From JBAYJC01 sp041665285 (lineage in GTDB: Bacteria; Patescibacteriota; Patescibacteriia; 2-12-FULL-60-25): 64,000 nt of DNA. A program made the translations under genes and the position numbers. The notes beneath the pieces were generated by a model. It searched no databases. It was not told the DNA's origin and saw nothing but the letters and a program-made list of their open reading frames with translations. Position 1 is the stretch's first letter, and the number at the start of each line of letters is the position of its first letter. The stretch lies in NCBI GenBank assembly GCA_041665285.1, contig JBAYJC010000002.1, forward strand, positions 62,001-126,000. Reading direction: 5' to 3'. Positions 1-9,195 of the stretch are shown piece by piece.

Positions 1-804
1 GGTATTCGTTTAGAGGTGGATGCGCATGTGGTGCAGGGTATTTCTTCGCATCTCAAAAACATTTCCAAGTCTGTTCAGCGTACGGGTGTTGATATTGCGG
101 AGCTTGTTTTTACGCCGCTTGCCTTTGGTGAGGCTGTTACGAATACGCGTCAGAGAGAGGTGGGTGTGGCTGTGGTTAATATCGGCGCGTCTACAACAGG
201 CATTTGTGTCTACGAAGCAGGGGAGCTCTTGCATGCCGCAGTGGTGCCGATTGGATCTGATCATGTGACGTCTGATATTGCTATTGGGTTGCGTACCTCG
301 TTAGAGGTGGCGGACCAATTGAAAAAACAGTATATTTCTGCGTACGCGAATTTTGTTGATAAACGGGATGAATTAGATTTACAGCAATTAGGTGCCCCTC
401 AAAGTGAGGTGGTTTCTTTGCGCTTTGTGGCAGATATTGCGCAAGCACGTGTTGAGGAGATTTTTGAACGCGTGGGACAGGAATTGAAAAAGATTGATCG
501 TGCAGGCATGCTTGCCGCTGGAGCGGTTCTGACCGGAGGCGGGGCAAAACTTCAGGGCATGGTTGAGGTAGCCAAAGAGGTGTTGCGTTTGCCCGCTTCG
601 CTCGGTGCTACCAATTGTCCGCCCTCGCCTTTGTCGGATATCATTGCTGACCCGGTGTATTCCACGTCTGTTGGACTCGTGCGTTGGGGCATGGAGGCTG
701 AACGTGGTGACACGGGCGGATCCATAGGCTCAGGAAAGAGCAGAGAGCTCCTGGGAAAGGCAAGCGGATCGATTATGAAGATCTTTAAATCCTTCATTCC
801 ATAG
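1..804 (+). CDS. ftsA: Cell division protein FtsA, 3' part (5' end outside window)
   Basis: The frame is open from base 1, so the N-terminus is missing and 267 residues are visible. FtsA is an actin-like ATPase that tethers FtsZ to the membrane and recruits the divisome. The visible part carries the second actin-like half: an NIGASTTGICVY phosphate-binding segment, a late LTGGGAKLQGM segment, and a Lys/Phe-rich end (MKIFKSFIP) that could be the membrane-targeting helix. It lies directly upstream of ftsZ, the usual ftsA-ftsZ order, but a terminator and a separate promoter lie between them. The family call rests on these motifs and on context. Confidence 0.9.
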   Translation, partial: GIRLEVDAHVVQGISSHLKNISKSVQRTGVDIAELVFTPLAFGEAVTNTRQREVGVAVVNIGASTTGICVYEAGELLHAAVVPIGSDHVTSDIAIGLRTSLEVADQLKKQYISAYANFVDKRDELDLQQLGAPQSEVVSLRFVADIAQARVEEIFERVGQELKKIDRAGMLAAGAVLTGGGAKLQGMVEVAKEVLRLPASLGATNCPPSPLSDIIADPVYSTSVGLVRWGMEAERGDTGGSIGSGKSRELLGKASGSIMKIFKSFIP

Positions 805-827
805 CCAGAATAGCTCGCATGAGGAGT

Positions 828-850
828 AGCCCTTTGACAGGGCTTTTTTT
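828..850 (+). terminator. Intrinsic terminator after ftsA
   Basis: A 6-bp inverted repeat (828-833 with 839-844) is followed by a run of seven T. It separates ftsA from ftsZ. Confidence 0.75.
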
Positions 851-855
851 GTTGC

Positions 856-884
856 TTGACCAGGCATGGGGAAATCGGTATTGT
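856..884 (+). promoter_or_regulatory. Sigma-70-type promoter for ftsZ
   Basis: TTGACC at 856-861 and TATTGT at 879-884 are spaced by 17 bases. The predicted leader is about 140 bases, long for this genome. Confidence 0.6.
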
Positions 885-1032
885 GTAGCAGGGATGCAAT
901 GAATCATTTTTTTGCTAGGACTGGCTGAAAACGAGCAACGAACGTGTTCATGTACATTTTATTTCGTCTGCTAAGAAGGAAAACCTTCGCGGTTTTCAAT
1001 GGTTTGCGTTCCTCACATGACCCTTACATTGT

Positions 1033-2589
1033 ATGGCAGAAATAAAACCTCAGATTGAGACATTTGCAAAGATCAAGGTCGTCGGCGTCGGTGGATCCGG
1101 TGGTTCTGCTGTGAACCGAATGATCACTTCGAAAATTCGAGGCGTGGAATTTATTGTCATGAATACAGATGTGCAAGCGCTCCATCATAATATGGCGCCG
1201 CAAAAGTTGCATATCGGAAAAACCATCACCCGTGGACTTGGCGCAGGCATGGATCCAGAGGTCGGGTTGCATGCGGCAGAAGAAAATGAAAACGAAATTC
1301 GAGAACTTCTCAAGGGCGCAGACATGGTTTTTATTACCTGCGGTCTTGGAGGTGGAACAGGTTCTGGTGCAGGACCATTTGTGGCAAGCATTGCAAAAGA
1401 AGAAGGGGCGTTGACCGTCGCGGTTGTGACGAAACCTTTCTCTTTTGAAGGGTCTCAGCGCAAAATGATTGCAGACCAGGCGTACGAAAAACTTTCAGAT
1501 AGCGTGGATACGATTATTACCATTCCGAATGATCGTATTTTACAAATCATTGATCGCAAAACATCCTTTGTCGATGCGTTTGCCATGGCAGATGAGGTGC
1601 TTCGTCAGGGTGTGCAGGGTATTTCAGAATTGATTACTACCTCTGGATTGATCAACGTGGATTTTGCGGATGTGCGTGCGATCATGATGAACCGTGGTTC
1701 TGCTCTCATGGGCATTGGCCACGGGCACGGAGACAATCGTGCGGCAGAGGCGGCAAAGGCCGCTGTGGCATCGCCGTTGTTGGAAGTCTCGATCGATGGA
1801 GCAAAAGGTGTACTCTTTACCATCACCGGTGGATCAAATCTCGGCATGTATGAGGTGTCAGAGGCCGCAAAAGTGATTACACAATCTGCAGATCCGCAGG
1901 CAAAGATCATCTTTGGCGCGATCATTGATGAAACCATGAAGGATGAGGTGAAGATTACCGTGATCGCCACAGGCTTTGATAATCGTACGGCCAATGGGCC
2001 AAGGCAAAAGTCCGTGTTTGCAGGAGGAACATTTTCTGGAAATGCGCGGCCTGCTTCTTTTGGGGGTCCTGTTACAGCCGCATCTCCTGCGCCTGAGCCC
2101 GTGGAAAAGGTACCGTTTTCCCAGCCACGATTCGCGGGAGCGTCGAGCCCTGCGCCCACGTACGCGCCTCCTCAGCCACCTCCGGCACCATTTCAGCCGC
2201 AACAGCCCCAGCCGCAACAGCAGGTTCCGCAGAACTTTGTGCAACCGCCGCCACCACAACCCTCATATCAGCCCACGCGACCCTCTTCGGCGCCTTTTGG
2301 TTTTGCGCAAGCTCCAGTTCATGCGTATCCCTCTTCTCCTTCAAATACGAATCCTGCGCCTGAGCCTATGCAGGCGGTAGAAGAGCCTCACCAAGAGCCG
2401 CATTACACAAATATCCCTGCGCCACAGCCAGCTGTGTATCAACCGCATATCACGCCACCGCGCTATTCTCCTGCGCCTGCGGCTGTTCCGCCGTCCACGC
2501 TGTCTACGCCCGTGCCTCCTGCGCCAAAGAAGACTACGGAAGAGGATGATATTGATATTCCCACATTTATTCGTAAGAAGATGATGTAG
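1033..2589 (+). CDS. ftsZ: Cell division GTPase FtsZ
   Basis: A tubulin-like GTPase that forms the division ring. The N-terminal core shows the nucleotide-binding segment VGVGGSGGSAVNRM at the start and the tubulin signature GGGTGSGAGP near residues 105-115. The core ends near residue 325 and is followed by a linker of about 170 residues dominated by Pro and Gln. The protein ends in DIDIPTFIRKKMM, which matches the conserved C-terminal peptide that binds FtsA. At 518 residues it is longer than the usual 380-400 because of the linker. ATG 1033 is preceded by T and has no Shine-Dalgarno sequence. Confidence 0.97.
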   Translation: MAEIKPQIETFAKIKVVGVGGSGGSAVNRMITSKIRGVEFIVMNTDVQALHHNMAPQKLHIGKTITRGLGAGMDPEVGLHAAEENENEIRELLKGADMVFITCGLGGGTGSGAGPFVASIAKEEGALTVAVVTKPFSFEGSQRKMIADQAYEKLSDSVDTIITIPNDRILQIIDRKTSFVDAFAMADEVLRQGVQGISELITTSGLINVDFADVRAIMMNRGSALMGIGHGHGDNRAAEAAKAAVASPLLEVSIDGAKGVLFTITGGSNLGMYEVSEAAKVITQSADPQAKIIFGAIIDETMKDEVKITVIATGFDNRTANGPRQKSVFAGGTFSGNARPASFGGPVTAASPAPEPVEKVPFSQPRFAGASSPAPTYAPPQPPPAPFQPQQPQPQQQVPQNFVQPPPPQPSYQPTRPSSAPFGFAQAPVHAYPSSPSNTNPAPEPMQAVEEPHQEPHYTNIPAPQPAVYQPHITPPRYSPAPAAVPPSTLSTPVPPAPKKTTEEDDIDIPTFIRKKMM

Positions 2590-2661
2590 CTGTTCGTTTT
2601 TTGGAGAAAAGGAGAGGATACGTTTTTCTGATTCCGATTATTCATCTTTTTGACAGGATCT

Positions 2662-3900
2662 ATGTACACGGAACAACGTTCCATTGCTAGCGTTATTCTC
2701 GTGGCCATCTTGTGTGGTTCGGCCGCGGGCGCTTTGTCGGGATTATTTGTGTATCGCGAGCTCGGTGAGAGAGCGGGTACGTCTACACGTGTGATTGATC
2801 GTGAGGCATCGTCGGGATCCTCACAGCCGCGTGGTGGATCTGAACGTGTGGAAGACGATCAGGTAACAAATGTTGTTAAGCGCGTTTCACCAGCAGTGGT
2901 TTCGATTTCTATCGCGAAGACAGTTCGATCAACAGCAGGGCAGGTACCAGACATGTTCCAACAATTTTTCGGACAAAACCCCTTCTTTGAATTTCAGATT
3001 CCACGTCAAACAGCCCCAAGCCAACCTGACCAAAAACAGATCGTCGGAGGAGGTTCAGGCTTTTTGGTTTCCGCAGATGGCATGATTGTCACGAATAAGC
3101 ATGTGGTCGCTGATGCAGAGGCGGAATATACGGTGATTGCACAGGACGGAAAGAAGTATCCTGCGAAGATTCTTGCAACAGACCCTGCTGTTGATCTTGC
3201 GATTCTAAAAATCGAGGCTACGGGCATGCCGTATGCGGAACTTGGTGATAGCAAGGATATGGAAGTGGGGCAAACCGTGATTGCGATCGGTTATGCATTG
3301 GCTGAGTTTAAGAACACAGTCACCAAAGGCGTGATTTCTGGGGTCAATCGCCGTTTGGTGGCAGGTGGGCTTTCTGGTTCGGAAGTGATCGAGGGCGCGC
3401 TTCAAACAGATGCGGCAATCAATCATGGGAACTCTGGCGGACCATTGATTAATTTAGACGGCCGGGTCATTGGAGTGAACACGGCTATTTCTGCCAATGG
3501 ACAATCCTTGGGGTTTGCCTTGCCCGTGAATCTCGTCAAACGCGACTTGGAGAGCGTAAAACGCGTGGGGAAAATTCTTCGACCTTGGCTTGGCGTGCGT
3601 TACGTCATGCTGGATGAGGAATATGCCAAGCGTCAGGGAATTGCTGTATCTTCGGGTGCGCTCATTGCTCGTGAGGAAGGATCGCGCGATCCAGCGGTTG
3701 TGCCTACGTCACCTGCGGACAAAGCTGGTCTACAAGAAAATGATATTATTCTCGAGCTCAATCAAACGCCTCTTGATACGGATCACTCGTTGAGTCAAAT
3801 GATAGGAGAGCATGACATTGGAGATGAGATTACGTTAAAAGTATTACATCAAGGAAAAGAGAAGCTTGTACAGCTCACACTTGAGGAGCGAAAAATGTAA
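2662..3900 (+). CDS. HtrA/DegP-type serine protease with PDZ domain
   Basis: An envelope quality-control serine protease of family S1C, 412 residues. A single N-terminal hydrophobic helix (about residues 8-30) anchors it. The trypsin-like domain shows the triad His147 (TNKHVV), Asp178 (DPAVDLAIL) and Ser258 (HGNSGGP). A PDZ domain follows from about residue 310, with a spaced GLQENDIILELN segment. A TTG in frame at 2650 could extend it by four residues, but ATG 2662 has the T-before-ATG context of neighbouring genes. It starts 72 bases after ftsZ. Substrates are unknown. Confidence 0.93.
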   Translation: MYTEQRSIASVILVAILCGSAAGALSGLFVYRELGERAGTSTRVIDREASSGSSQPRGGSERVEDDQVTNVVKRVSPAVVSISIAKTVRSTAGQVPDMFQQFFGQNPFFEFQIPRQTAPSQPDQKQIVGGGSGFLVSADGMIVTNKHVVADAEAEYTVIAQDGKKYPAKILATDPAVDLAILKIEATGMPYAELGDSKDMEVGQTVIAIGYALAEFKNTVTKGVISGVNRRLVAGGLSGSEVIEGALQTDAAINHGNSGGPLINLDGRVIGVNTAISANGQSLGFALPVNLVKRDLESVKRVGKILRPWLGVRYVMLDEEYAKRQGIAVSSGALIAREEGSRDPAVVPTSPADKAGLQENDIILELNQTPLDTDHSLSQMIGEHDIGDEITLKVLHQGKEKLVQLTLEERKM

Positions 3901-3942
3901 AGAGCGCGGTGTTTCTCCATTCTCATTCTTGGGTCTCTGCGC

Positions 3943-3948
3943 TACAAT
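3943..3948 (+). promoter_or_regulatory. -10 box of near-leaderless pyk promoter
   Basis: TACAAT ends ten bases before the pyk ATG, so the predicted transcript has almost no leader. No convincing -35 box was found. Confidence 0.5.
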
Positions 3949-3958
3949 AGATCATTGT

Positions 3959-5404
3959 ATGACCATTTCTAAGAGAACAAAGATTATCTGCACGATTGGT
4001 CCGGCATCCAATCAGGCGCCGCAACTTGAGGCCATGATCAAAGCAGGGATGAATGTCTGTCGCTTGAACTTTTCACATGGCACGCATGAGGACCATTCCG
4101 CGCTTATTCAACGTATTACCGAAGTACGCGAACGACTGGGCGAATCTGTGGCAATTTTACAGGATTTGCAGGGGCCAAAAATACGCGTGGGAGATCTTCC
4201 AAAAGATGGCGTTGAGCTCAAAAAAGGAGAGACGGTTGTGTTTAATACAGACCCAAATGCCACATTGCCAGAAATCCCATTGACCTATCATGAACTGCAC
4301 CAGGATGTGAAGGTGGGGGACGTGCTTCTCTTGGACGATGGACTGCTTGATGTGCGAGTGACAAAGGTGGAAGGGCGGAAGATTTCTTGCGAGGTCGTCA
4401 CTGGAGGCATGCTTTCATCTCACAAAGGATTGAATCTGCCGACAGCCACACTTTCCATTCCTGCGATCACAGACAAGGATAAAGACGATGTGAAGTTTGG
4501 TGTTTCTCAAATGGTGGATTGGGTGGCGCTTTCTTTTGTGCGAAATGCAAAGGAAATATACGACCTACGCTATCTCATTAAACAGTACGAAGATGAATTA
4601 GGCACAGCGAATAAAGCCGGGCATCCGATTCGGATTATCGCCAAGATTGAAAAACATGAAGCCGTAAAAAACATTGACGAAATCATTGAAGCCGCGGATG
4701 GCATCATGGTTGCGCGAGGTGATCTTGGCATTGAGATGCCCGCAGAAGCTGTGCCGCTTATCCAAAAGGAGATCATAGAAAAGTGTCTTTCTGCCGCGAA
4801 ACCTGTTGTCGTTGCTACGCAGATGCTGGATTCCATGATTCGCAATCCGCGAGCAACACGCGCAGAAGTGTCAGATGTGGCAAATGCAGTGATCGATCAT
4901 ACGGATGCGGTCATGCTTTCTGGTGAAACGGCAAGTGGAAAATATCCGTTGCAGGCCGTAGAAACCATGGCACGTATTATACGAGAAACAGAAGCATCAA
5001 AATACGATAATGTTGAAGCAGAAGCAGAGCTTCATGCGCGGTTGAGCACAGAAGCCGCCATGTCAAACGTTGCGAGCATCCTTTCGCGAGATATTAAGGC
5101 GAAAGTCATTCTTGTGGCATCCATGTCAGGTGATACAGGCCGCGTGGTGAGCCGCTATCGTCCGGAAGCCTCCATTCTCGTGGCAACGGATGATGACCGC
5201 ACCTGCCGCCAACTCAACCTCTCCTGGGGCGTGCGCGCGTTTGTCTTACCAAAGTGCAATACCGTAGAAGAGCTTGTAGATCGTTCTGTGGGGCATTTGA
5301 AGAAGGCTAAGCTTGTTCATGCAGGTGATAAGATTGTGATTGTTGCAGGCGAGCCTGTTGGGGTAACGGGTGGTGTGAATTTGGTTGAAATTCGTGATAT
5401 CTAA
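3959..5404 (+). CDS. pyk: Pyruvate kinase
   Basis: Converts phosphoenolpyruvate and ADP to pyruvate and ATP, the last step of glycolysis. It has 481 residues, the normal length. The N-terminus TKIICTIGPAS, the segment MNVCRLNFSHG and the catalytic stretch GIMVARGDLGIE are diagnostic, followed by the regulatory C-domain ending in VTGGVNLVEIRDI. The frame is open upstream to 3866, but homology begins at ATG 3959, which also sits just after a -10 box. It is followed after 17 bases by PEP synthase, which catalyses the opposing reaction. Confidence 0.97.
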   Translation: MTISKRTKIICTIGPASNQAPQLEAMIKAGMNVCRLNFSHGTHEDHSALIQRITEVRERLGESVAILQDLQGPKIRVGDLPKDGVELKKGETVVFNTDPNATLPEIPLTYHELHQDVKVGDVLLLDDGLLDVRVTKVEGRKISCEVVTGGMLSSHKGLNLPTATLSIPAITDKDKDDVKFGVSQMVDWVALSFVRNAKEIYDLRYLIKQYEDELGTANKAGHPIRIIAKIEKHEAVKNIDEIIEAADGIMVARGDLGIEMPAEAVPLIQKEIIEKCLSAAKPVVVATQMLDSMIRNPRATRAEVSDVANAVIDHTDAVMLSGETASGKYPLQAVETMARIIRETEASKYDNVEAEAELHARLSTEAAMSNVASILSRDIKAKVILVASMSGDTGRVVSRYRPEASILVATDDDRTCRQLNLSWGVRAFVLPKCNTVEELVDRSVGHLKKAKLVHAGDKIVIVAGEPVGVTGGVNLVEIRDI

Positions 5405-5421
5405 CCCCTTTCTTTTTGCCT

Positions 5422-7833
5422 ATGTCTTCCTCACGTGATTCTGCATACGTTTTGCCGTTGGAGGAGGTTGGCATGGATGATGTAGCACAGGTAGGAGGCA
5501 AGAATGCATCATTGGGGGAGATGATCCAGCATCTGGGGCAACACGGTGTTCCGGTCCCATCTGGTTTTGCGATCACGGCTGATGGGTATTGGCGTTTTGT
5601 GAATGCCAACGGATTACGCCAAGTGATCAGCGATCTCTTGTCAGGTTTGGATGTTCAGGATGTGCATGATCTTGCGATTCGTGGAGAAAAGGTACGCGAG
5701 AAAATCTTGCACGCCACGATTCCGGACGATTTGCGCGAGGCGATCGCAGAGGCCTATCGCGCTCTTGGCGACCGTGACGGTCATGCCTTGGACGTAGCCG
5801 TGCGCTCTTCCGCAACCGCAGAAGACTTGCCGACAGCCTCTTTTGCCGGACAGCAAGAATCCTATTTGAATATTCGTGGTGAGGAGGAGCTCCTGGATGC
5901 CGTGCGTCGGTGCTTTGCGTCATTGTTCACAAATCGCGCGATTGCGTATCGTGTTGAGCAAAAGTTTGACCACTTGAAGGTTGCATTGTCTGTTGGTGTC
6001 CAGCGCATGATTCGTTCTGATCTTGCGAGCGCTGGCGTGATGTTTACGATTGATACAGAAACGGGATTTGAGCAGGCGATCCTTGTGAATGGCTCGTATG
6101 GTCTTGGAGAAAGTGTGGTGCAGGGCAAGGTGAATCCAGACCAGTTCATGGTGTTCAAGCCTACGCTAAAAGATGGATTTCATCCGATTGTCTCGCGTGT
6201 CCTTGGGAAAAAGGAAACGAAAATATTGTACGGAAAGAATGACCATGATACGCGCACCATGCCTACGTCCATGAAGGATCGTACGCGCTTTTGCTTGACC
6301 GACGCAGAAGTGGAGACGCTCGCGACCTATGCGATCACGATTGAATCCTATTATTCTGTGCGTGCTGGCCATCTTCAGCCCATGGATATTGAGTGGGCCA
6401 AGGATGGAGAAACCGGCAAGCTGTGGATCGTGCAGGCAAGGCCAGAGACTGTGCAATCGCAACGAGATCATGCGGTCTTGGAGGAATATATTCTGGAAAA
6501 GACCGGCGAAGTGTTGATCCATGGCCTTGCGGTTGGTTCGCGTATTGGCCAGGGCCATGTGAGGATCATGCGTTCCTTGAAAGACATGGATGCCTTTCAA
6601 GATGGCGACGTGCTTGTGGCGCACATGACAGATCCAGACTGGGTGCCGATTATGAAACGCGCCTCTGCCATTGTGACAGATAGCGGCGGCCGCACGTGCC
6701 ATGCCGCAATTGTGGCGCGTGAGCTCGGCACGCCAGCGCTTGTGGGCACAGGGAATGCCACGACTGTTTTGAAGGCAGGGACGCAGGTGACGGTTTCTTG
6801 CGCAGAAGGCGATGAAGGAAAGGTGTATGAGGGACTCCTTCCGTTTCAGGTAAAACGCACGCCGCTTGATCATGTCCCAAAAACACGCACGCGCATTCAA
6901 ATGAACCTGGCTGATCCTTCTGCCGCGTTTGAGCAGTCCATGATCCCAAATGAGGGCGTTGGATTGATGCGATTGGAATTCGTCTTTACAAACCACGTAG
7001 GCATTCATCCCATGGCCGTGCTCCATCCAGAGCTCGTCAAAGAGCCGGCTGTGCGGGCCAAAATACAGGCACGTATCGCAGGATATCCAGATGGCAAGAC
7101 GTTTATCGTGAACCGTCTCGCTGAGGGGATTGGCCAGATTGCCGCGGCTTTTTACCCAAAGGAAGTGATTGTGCGTGCTTCAGATTTCAAAACCAATGAG
7201 TACGCAAATCTTTTAGGCGGCAAAGCATTTGAGCCTGCAGAAGCTAATCCCATGATCGGCTGGCGAGGCGCTTCTCGCTATTATGACCCGGGCTATAAAG
7301 AAGCATTCTTGTTGGAGTGCGCGGCATTTCGGAAAGTGCGTGAAGAAATGGGATTGAAAAATCTGGTGCTCATGGTGCCATTTTGTCGCACCCCAGAAGA
7401 AGGAGAAGCCGTGCTCAAGGTTATGGCAGAGGCCGGCTTGAAACAAGGGAAAGATGGACTGCAGGTCTATGTGATGGTTGAAATCCCTTCGAACGTCATT
7501 CTTGCAGAACAGTTCGCTGATCTTTTTGATGGGTTCAGTATCGGCTCAAATGATCTGACGCAACTCACGCTCGGCGTGGACCGCGACTCTGCGATTGTGA
7601 GTCGTGTGTATGACGAGCAAAACGAGGCAGTGCTTGCTTCCATTCGCCATGTGATCAGTGTAGCAAAACACAAGGGCGTCAAAGTAGGTATTTGCGGACA
7701 AGCTCCATCAGACAATGTGCATTTTGCGGAGTTTCTTGTACGCGAGGGCATTGATAGCATGTCTTTGAATCCAGACACGGTTATCAAGACAACCATGGCC
7801 GTTGCAAAATTGGAAAAGCAACTCAAAAAATAA
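5422..7833 (+). CDS. ppsA: Phosphoenolpyruvate synthase (pyruvate, water dikinase)
   Basis: Makes phosphoenolpyruvate from pyruvate with ATP, giving AMP and phosphate. It has 803 residues, the usual length. The order is an ATP-grasp pyruvate/PEP-binding domain (about 15-340), a phosphohistidine swivel domain with the catalytic His427 in GGRTCHAAIVARE, and a TIM-barrel PEP-binding domain ending with FSIGSNDLTQLTLG and GICGQAPSD. An upstream in-frame TTG (5416) is disfavoured because ATG 5422 has the local TATG context. With pyk it forms a likely two-gene unit controlling the PEP-pyruvate node. Confidence 0.96.
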   Translation: MSSSRDSAYVLPLEEVGMDDVAQVGGKNASLGEMIQHLGQHGVPVPSGFAITADGYWRFVNANGLRQVISDLLSGLDVQDVHDLAIRGEKVREKILHATIPDDLREAIAEAYRALGDRDGHALDVAVRSSATAEDLPTASFAGQQESYLNIRGEEELLDAVRRCFASLFTNRAIAYRVEQKFDHLKVALSVGVQRMIRSDLASAGVMFTIDTETGFEQAILVNGSYGLGESVVQGKVNPDQFMVFKPTLKDGFHPIVSRVLGKKETKILYGKNDHDTRTMPTSMKDRTRFCLTDAEVETLATYAITIESYYSVRAGHLQPMDIEWAKDGETGKLWIVQARPETVQSQRDHAVLEEYILEKTGEVLIHGLAVGSRIGQGHVRIMRSLKDMDAFQDGDVLVAHMTDPDWVPIMKRASAIVTDSGGRTCHAAIVARELGTPALVGTGNATTVLKAGTQVTVSCAEGDEGKVYEGLLPFQVKRTPLDHVPKTRTRIQMNLADPSAAFEQSMIPNEGVGLMRLEFVFTNHVGIHPMAVLHPELVKEPAVRAKIQARIAGYPDGKTFIVNRLAEGIGQIAAAFYPKEVIVRASDFKTNEYANLLGGKAFEPAEANPMIGWRGASRYYDPGYKEAFLLECAAFRKVREEMGLKNLVLMVPFCRTPEEGEAVLKVMAEAGLKQGKDGLQVYVMVEIPSNVILAEQFADLFDGFSIGSNDLTQLTLGVDRDSAIVSRVYDEQNEAVLASIRHVISVAKHKGVKVGICGQAPSDNVHFAEFLVREGIDSMSLNPDTVIKTTMAVAKLEKQLKK

Positions 7834-7860
7834 AAATACCGCTTACACGCGGCCGTTACT

Positions 7861-8280
7861 CTACTCTCGGGGTTTGAGAGGAATGATTTTTTTGTCGTCT
7901 GGAATAATGAGATATCCACAGGCAACGTTGGTCAGCGGCGGTTCTTCGATCCCAAAAACCTTGCTCCAGGCACGCAACAGGTAGGTGATAATGGGGAGAT
8001 GGGATATGAACGCTATGTTGATAGGCTCGTATGGCGGGAGAAGGTCTGTGAGGTTCCCATCTGTATTCAGACGTCCATCGATCTCTACAGGCTTTTGAAG
8101 CGTACTCCCAATAATCGCCGCGGTTTCACGGGTCCGCGTGGTCGGAGATGTGCGGATTTCCTGCCATTCCTCGTTGATATCGAGGAGTTTCTGCGCTAAC
8201 GCAACCGCATCAGTCTCGCCCTCAATCGTGAGCGAGCCGCTGGATAGGCTATATCCCGCATGGCGGATAATGGCAAACAT
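7861..8280 (-). CDS. Histidine phosphatase superfamily protein, SixA-like
   Basis: A short (139 residues) phosphoglycerate-mutase-fold protein. The N-terminal IIRHAGYS supplies the catalytic RH pair (His7), SPTTRTRETA supplies the second Arg, and ISHLPIITYLL supplies the second catalytic His. Length and layout resemble SixA, which dephosphorylates phosphohistidine, but the substrate cannot be read from the sequence. It is convergent with ppsA, with 27 bases between them. The start has the CTATG context. Confidence 0.75.
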   Translation of the reverse strand: MFAIIRHAGYSLSSGSLTIEGETDAVALAQKLLDINEEWQEIRTSPTTRTRETAAIIGSTLQKPVEIDGRLNTDGNLTDLLPPYEPINIAFISHLPIITYLLRAWSKVFGIEEPPLTNVACGYLIIPDDKKIIPLKPRE

Positions 8281-8421
8281 AGGGGAGGGGTTGACAGGAG
8301 GGCTTGCCTGGTTTTGTTAGCTTTGATACGCTTCCGTTCGCACTGTGCACCAGCTCTTATCGTGAACCCGCCTCGAAACGTCGTCAAGAGGGGGTTTACA
8401 AGAGTTGAGCGACAAGGCCAT

Positions 8422-8499
8422 GGGTTGGTGGTGTAGCCCGGTTAACACGTCTCCCTGTCACGGAGAAGATCGAGGGTTCGAATCCCTTCCAACCCGCCA
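8422..8499 (+). tRNA. tRNA-Asp (GTC), CCA encoded
   Basis: A complete cloverleaf. The 7-bp acceptor stem is GGGTTGG (8422-8428) with CCAACCC (8489-8495), followed by G and an encoded CCA. The anticodon loop CTGTCAC gives GTC, and the T arm contains GGGTTCGAATCCC. It stands alone and is followed at once by a strong terminator. Confidence 0.97.
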
Positions 8500-8501
8500 T
8501 A

Positions 8502-8531
8502 CAAAAACGTCCTTTTGGGCGTTTTTGTTTT
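8502..8531 (+). terminator. Intrinsic terminator after tRNA-Asp
   Basis: An 11-bp stem (8502-8512 with 8517-8527, one G.T pair), a TTTT loop and a T-rich 3' side. Confidence 0.85.
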
Positions 8532-8535
8532 ATGA

Positions 8536-8564
8536 TTGATGCCGAATAACGCGTAAGCTATGCT
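8536..8564 (+). promoter_or_regulatory. Promoter of the ParB-fold gene
   Basis: TTGATG (8536-8541) and TATGCT (8559-8564) are spaced by 17. The -10 box ends 12 bases before the ATG, so the leader would be about six bases. Confidence 0.6.
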
Positions 8565-8576
8565 GTCTCAAGTACT

Positions 8577-9104
8577 ATGCAAAACCTTTTTCTTGAACCG
8601 CAACAGCTAATCGCTATGGTGGATTATCCGCCTCTGCATAGTCCAGAGGCGTTACGTGCATATTACGCGAAACACAAAGCCGGTGCAGATGTAGAGCCCG
8701 TTGTTGTCGTGCCAGTGGAGATTGCGAAGAGATATTTTATGCAAATGCATGATCGTTATGACACGTATCGAGATGCACTTGATACATTTTTGTCAGATCA
8801 CCCAGCGGCAAAGTATTTTATGTTTGGCGGCAAACATCGGTCTGCCGCGGCAACGGTATTAGGTGTGAAAATACCCTGTCTTGTTATTCAGGATGACGCG
8901 GATGTCTCTGAGGCTCATGCATGGATGGATGCGGGCAAGCTGACAGGCGTGCCAAGTGTTGGAGAGACCTTCGGTGATTCGCTTCGTGAGCTGGAAGAGC
9001 ATTATTTTGAGCACAAGCGTTTTTGGACCATGCAGGAGAAGACGGAAGCCATGATTAAAAATAATGATATTCCAGAAAACATGCTAGAAAATAGGCGTAA
9101 ATGA
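8577..9104 (+). CDS. ParB/sulfiredoxin-fold-like protein
   Basis: A 175-residue cytoplasmic protein. The central stretch YFMFGGKHRSAAATVLGVKI resembles the nucleotide-binding GxHR motif of the ParB/Srx fold (compare D-G-H-H-R in ParB-like nucleases), preceded by a segment that pairs a Val-rich strand with it. No helix-turn-helix is evident and the C-terminal 60 residues are charged and helical. It is not next to parA and has no parS-like site that I can see, so a chromosome-partition role is not supported. The function is unknown. Confidence 0.5.
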   Translation: MQNLFLEPQQLIAMVDYPPLHSPEALRAYYAKHKAGADVEPVVVVPVEIAKRYFMQMHDRYDTYRDALDTFLSDHPAAKYFMFGGKHRSAAATVLGVKIPCLVIQDDADVSEAHAWMDAGKLTGVPSVGETFGDSLRELEEHYFEHKRFWTMQEKTEAMIKNNDIPENMLENRRK

Positions 9105-9148
9105 GAGTTTTTTGTTTTTGGATCAATGATGGATACATCCAACGCTGA

Positions 9149-9177
9149 TTGACAGATGAGAGGCTTTTTGTTATTGC
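9149..9177 (+). promoter_or_regulatory. Canonical promoter of the MazG-like gene
   Basis: TTGACA (9149-9154), 17-base spacer, TATTGC (9172-9177). A GGAGG Shine-Dalgarno sequence at 9188-9192 precedes ATG 9196. Confidence 0.65.
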
Positions 9178-9195
9178 TTTACTCGGTGGAGGTCT

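Noticed and set aside
8291..8320. TTGACA at 8291 as a tRNA-Asp promoter
   Set aside because: The hexamer 17 bases downstream (TTGTTA) is a poor -10 box and the tRNA begins about 100 bases later, so I could not support it.
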